Below are positions 61,314 through 64,000 of a stretch of DNA of 64,000 bases, one piece after another. Under the pieces are notes generated by a model. It was not told the DNA's origin. It saw nothing but the letters and a program-made list of their open reading frames with translations, and searched no databases. Source of the DNA: Eubacterium ventriosum (GTDB lineage: Bacteria; Bacillota; Clostridia; Lachnospirales; Lachnospiraceae); assembly GCF_025150745.1 (NCBI RefSeq), contig NZ_CP102282.1, positions 1,933,501 through 1,997,500 of the forward strand, written 5' to 3'. The position numbers and the translations under genes were made by a program. Position 1 is the stretch's first letter, and each line of letters opens with the position of its first letter.

Positions 61314-63893
61314 TTATTTAATTGTTATTCTCTTTGTATAATTTCCATATACATATTTCTTACCAATTTTTTTGTAAGCTCTAACCTTTACATAATACTT
61401 ACCTGATTTCTTTCTCTTAATAACAACAGTTCTCTTCTTTGTGTTAATGTTTTTCTTACCCTTAAAGTTCTTTTTAAGAGAATACACAACCTGATAGCCT
61501 GTTGCACCTTTAACTTTTTTAAGTTTTAAAGTGATTTTTTTCTTTGTAGCTTTCTTCTTTGTTATCTTTGTCTTAGCTGGAATAATTTTCATCTTATATG
61601 TATTGCTGTCTTTAAAATTATTAAGACCAATTACATAAATCTTTGCTGTGCCGATTTTTTTGTTGTTCTTGTAAACAACTTTATAGTCAATGCCTTCTCT
61701 TAAAGTAATGTTTTTATATTTTACTGTTACCTTAGGGGTAATGTTCTTACCTGTATATGTTGCTTTAAATGTATCTGAGAATAAATCTGTCTTCCCTTTA
61801 ATGTCAACTGTTGTACCCCAAATATATTTTCTGGCATTTTCATATGTCTTGTCCTGTGCTGCATTGCCATTGTTGTATGACATTACTTTACACATTTCAC
61901 CGTTTGCCATAACGGCGTAACCACTGTTATTAATGGCATAATCTATACCACCATTTCCACTTAAACTATATGTACATACATTTGTAAACTTAACATTTGG
62001 TGTGTCAGGACATTCAATTGCTGACTTAAGGAAACATGTTCCTGCCTGATAACATGAGTAAATGCCTATTCCATATCCTTCATGACTTGTTACATTATCG
62101 GCAACCTTATAGTCTGTATATCCATAACTTCCAGATGCATTCCATGAACTCTGATTAGGAATATCGTACGGAAGTTCGCTCTGATACATATAACATTTTC
62201 CACCGTTACCATTCCACATTGTCTGGTATTTCTGGAAATGTTCAACCATTAAACCGTATGTTGTAACATTATCACCGTTAATAATTACACCGTGATCTGC
62301 TGTATTCTTTGTCCATGCTACACCTTTACCGTGGTCTGCTCTCCATACCCAGAAGTTATCTCCAATTACATCACTACTATTAATTATGACGCAAGTTGTT
62401 GCCTTACCCGGAGTTTCATCTGCTCCACCTACTCTATAGAATGTATCGCAAAGAGTAATAGGATTATCCTTGTGGCTTGTCTTATTTCCTGCTGTACCAA
62501 CAGTTAAAAGTGTTGATGAATTAACCTGTCCGGCATCAAATAAAACACCTGCAATAGAAACGCCACCAACATCAGCAACTTTCATACATTCATTGCCATT
62601 TGTTGGCTTTAATGTTGCATATCCAAGTCCTAAAACTATTGTGTCTTCATTCTTGATTTCAATAGGTGCATCTAATGAATAGATACCAGGTGTTAAGATT
62701 AAATTCTTTCCTGCATTAAGCTGACTATTAATCTTTGCAACACTATCGCCAGGTTTTGCAACATAAAATTTATCTAAATCAATAAACTCACCGTCAACCT
62801 TATCCCCTGACCATGAAACACCTACTGTATTGTTTTTTACTTTAGGAACAAAAACACTGTATTTACCGTCATTTACTGTAAGAAATGGCTTTTCTACTTC
62901 TTCAGGAGTTTTTTCTACTACTGTGTTAGCTGCATATGGCCAGCCTTTTTCCACTCCTTTAACGTTGCTGCCACACCCAACTAAAACATTGTTCCAAACA
63001 ACACCTTCAAATTTACTCATTTCAGAGTTTCTTGTAAGCCACTGTTGCTGTGAACCACCTGAAACTGTTCCTGCCACCTTTGTATCTGCAAGGAAACCAC
63101 CGCTGGCATAACCTCCATCCTGATGTAAATATAAATTTCCTTTTATATTCATTCTTCTCATTGATGTTGCCTGAGAAACAGCCCAAATTGTAGACTTAGA
63201 TGTTGTTGTTAAGTTTTCTACTGAACGCCAGAAGTTACATAATGCATTATAGTTTACACCACCATCATACTTTCTGCCTTTCATCCATTCAGCCTTAGAA
63301 CGAACATTTCCAACTGTTGTTTCTGTTGGAGTTAATCCAAGTCCTGCAACCTGAGTATAAAATCCAATTTCAACATTTAAGCTGTCAGAATATGTTCCAG
63401 GTGCAAAAAGAAATGCATATCTGTCACTACCAAACTGACCTGATTCTGTTGTCTTATAAACATTGTTTATGTAACTTTGAATTTCTGAATTGTTATCTGT
63501 TGGTTCAAAAATATTAGTATTATAACCAAATGTTTCAATTTCATATGATGTTGCAAGTGACATAGACGATTCTGTACCATTAACTACAGATGTAACCTTA
63601 TAATATTCACCATCATATGCTGTGTCAGTGTATGAGTTAGTGTCTACTGTAGCAACCTTGTTATATGTTGCATAACGGCTTTTAGCCTTGTAAACATTAT
63701 AAGTTGCTCCCTGAACACTACTCCACTTGATTGTGCATGTACTATCATCCTGTTCTACAAAAGATAATACACTTGGAGCAACAGCAGTTGCCGCATTAAC
63801 TGTTGTAACCGGCAGATTTATGCCTGAAAAAGTAACTGCTGTCACTAATGTTACAACCAAAAATTTCTTTTTAAAATCTTTTAATCCTTTCAT
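61314..63893 (-). CDS. Large secreted beta-helix protein with Ig-like and FN3-like tail
   Basis: This 859-residue protein has a signal peptide ending near TTVNA-AT. Residues about 45-110 form an FN3-like domain. The central part (about 120-690) resembles a family often labelled adenylyl cyclase-like or GH55-related in actinobacteria. Recognisable segments are LILTPGIYSLDAPIEIK, VLGLGYATLKPTNGN, WRADHGKGVAWTKNTADHGV and EHFQKYQTMWNGNGG, which point to a right-handed beta-helix of the pectate lyase type. The tail has an Ig-like repeat (ATYTGKNITPKVTVKYKN) and a lysine-rich FN3-like domain. It likely acts on or binds polysaccharide outside the cell. The ATG at 63893 follows AAGGAG. Confidence 0.78.
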   Translation of the reverse strand: MKGLKDFKKKFLVVTLVTAVTFSGINLPVTTVNAATAVAPSVLSFVEQDDSTCTIKWSSVQGATYNVYKAKSRYATYNKVATVDTNSYTDTAYDGEYYKVTSVVNGTESSMSLATSYEIETFGYNTNIFEPTDNNSEIQSYINNVYKTTESGQFGSDRYAFLFAPGTYSDSLNVEIGFYTQVAGLGLTPTETTVGNVRSKAEWMKGRKYDGGVNYNALCNFWRSVENLTTTSKSTIWAVSQATSMRRMNIKGNLYLHQDGGYASGGFLADTKVAGTVSGGSQQQWLTRNSEMSKFEGVVWNNVLVGCGSNVKGVEKGWPYAANTVVEKTPEEVEKPFLTVNDGKYSVFVPKVKNNTVGVSWSGDKVDGEFIDLDKFYVAKPGDSVAKINSQLNAGKNLILTPGIYSLDAPIEIKNEDTIVLGLGYATLKPTNGNECMKVADVGGVSIAGVLFDAGQVNSSTLLTVGTAGNKTSHKDNPITLCDTFYRVGGADETPGKATTCVIINSSDVIGDNFWVWRADHGKGVAWTKNTADHGVIINGDNVTTYGLMVEHFQKYQTMWNGNGGKCYMYQSELPYDIPNQSSWNASGSYGYTDYKVADNVTSHEGYGIGIYSCYQAGTCFLKSAIECPDTPNVKFTNVCTYSLSGNGGIDYAINNSGYAVMANGEMCKVMSYNNGNAAQDKTYENARKYIWGTTVDIKGKTDLFSDTFKATYTGKNITPKVTVKYKNITLREGIDYKVVYKNNKKIGTAKIYVIGLNNFKDSNTYKMKIIPAKTKITKKKATKKKITLKLKKVKGATGYQVVYSLKKNFKGKKNINTKKRTVVIKRKKSGKYYVKVRAYKKIGKKYVYGNYTKRITIK

Positions 63894-64000
63894 TATTTTC
63901 TCCTTTTTCATTCCCATAAAATAATTTAAATCGTTTCAATTATTTTACCATAGTATAAACCCTATTCCAAATAATTAACGGTAAAAAAATGTTTTTAAAC

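Overview
The window reads as a chromosomal segment of a low-GC, spore-forming anaerobic Firmicute, most likely a member of the Lachnospiraceae. The evidence is a complete clostridial-order Rnf operon (rnfCDGEAB), an alpha/beta-type spore protein gene, a GerA-family germination protein, Clostridia-type families (DUF4317, DUF6273, probable DUF5692, paired TIGR03960/TIGR03936 proteins), strong AGGAGG ribosome binding sites and AT-rich intergenic DNA. Genus and species are not resolved. All protein genes are on the minus strand except two (55078-56187 and 56341-56541), so most operons read from high to low coordinates. No insertion sequence, prophage, CRISPR array, rRNA or replication origin was seen.

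Layout. 1-1101: rplU-prp-rpmA behind a promoter and L21-type leader. 1192-6704: a B12-type radical SAM protein, its partner, an RNase E/G-type protein, a SanA/YdcF-type protein and a DUF4317 protein. 6728-12790: a HAD phosphatase, then a histidine operon hisZ-hisG-hisD-hisB-hisIE with its own promoter and terminator; the last enzyme carries a HisF-like barrel lacking the catalytic aspartates. 12787-17111: recU, two pseudouridine synthases, a cupin-like protein, ridA and an M23 peptidase. 17186-21438: a MarR repressor with an asymmetric heterodimeric ABC exporter. 21469-25081: coaE, polA and a zinc-finger membrane protein. 25103-28286: copper homeostasis (csoR, copA) with a CsoR-type operator. 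28419-33944: a small membrane protein, then an operon hypB, large Fe-S flavoprotein, hypA, multi-pass membrane protein. 33993-38366: lipoprotein, tRNA-Leu(CAA), small membrane proteins, queH and a Nudix hydrolase. 38414-46608: class B PBP and FtsW/RodA partner, U32 peptidase, zapA, ruvAB, a Gx-type transporter and a NusG domain II protein. 46905-49597: a DUF6273 protein and a GerA-family protein. 49843-54945: rnfCDGEAB. 55078-56541 (+): a DEDD exonuclease and a spore protein. 56669-63893: murF, ddl, recG and a large secreted beta-helix protein.

The most unusual structure is a pair of intergenic elements (46722-46874 and 49633-49782). Each has an approximately 100-nt core that aligns without gaps at 74 of 100 positions, with compensatory changes in predicted stems. 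Each core sits inside a long, nearly perfect terminator-like hairpin whose arms have unrelated sequences in the two copies. This suggests a structured RNA or mobile RNA-like element lodged in terminator loops after the DUF6273 gene and after the rnf operon. A separate 181-bp inverted repeat lies between csoR and copA. Other points of note are an in-frame internal start in copA that could yield a free CopZ-like chaperone, a 46-bp palindrome over the marR promoter, a likely leaderless exonuclease mRNA, and hypAB without other hydrogenase genes.
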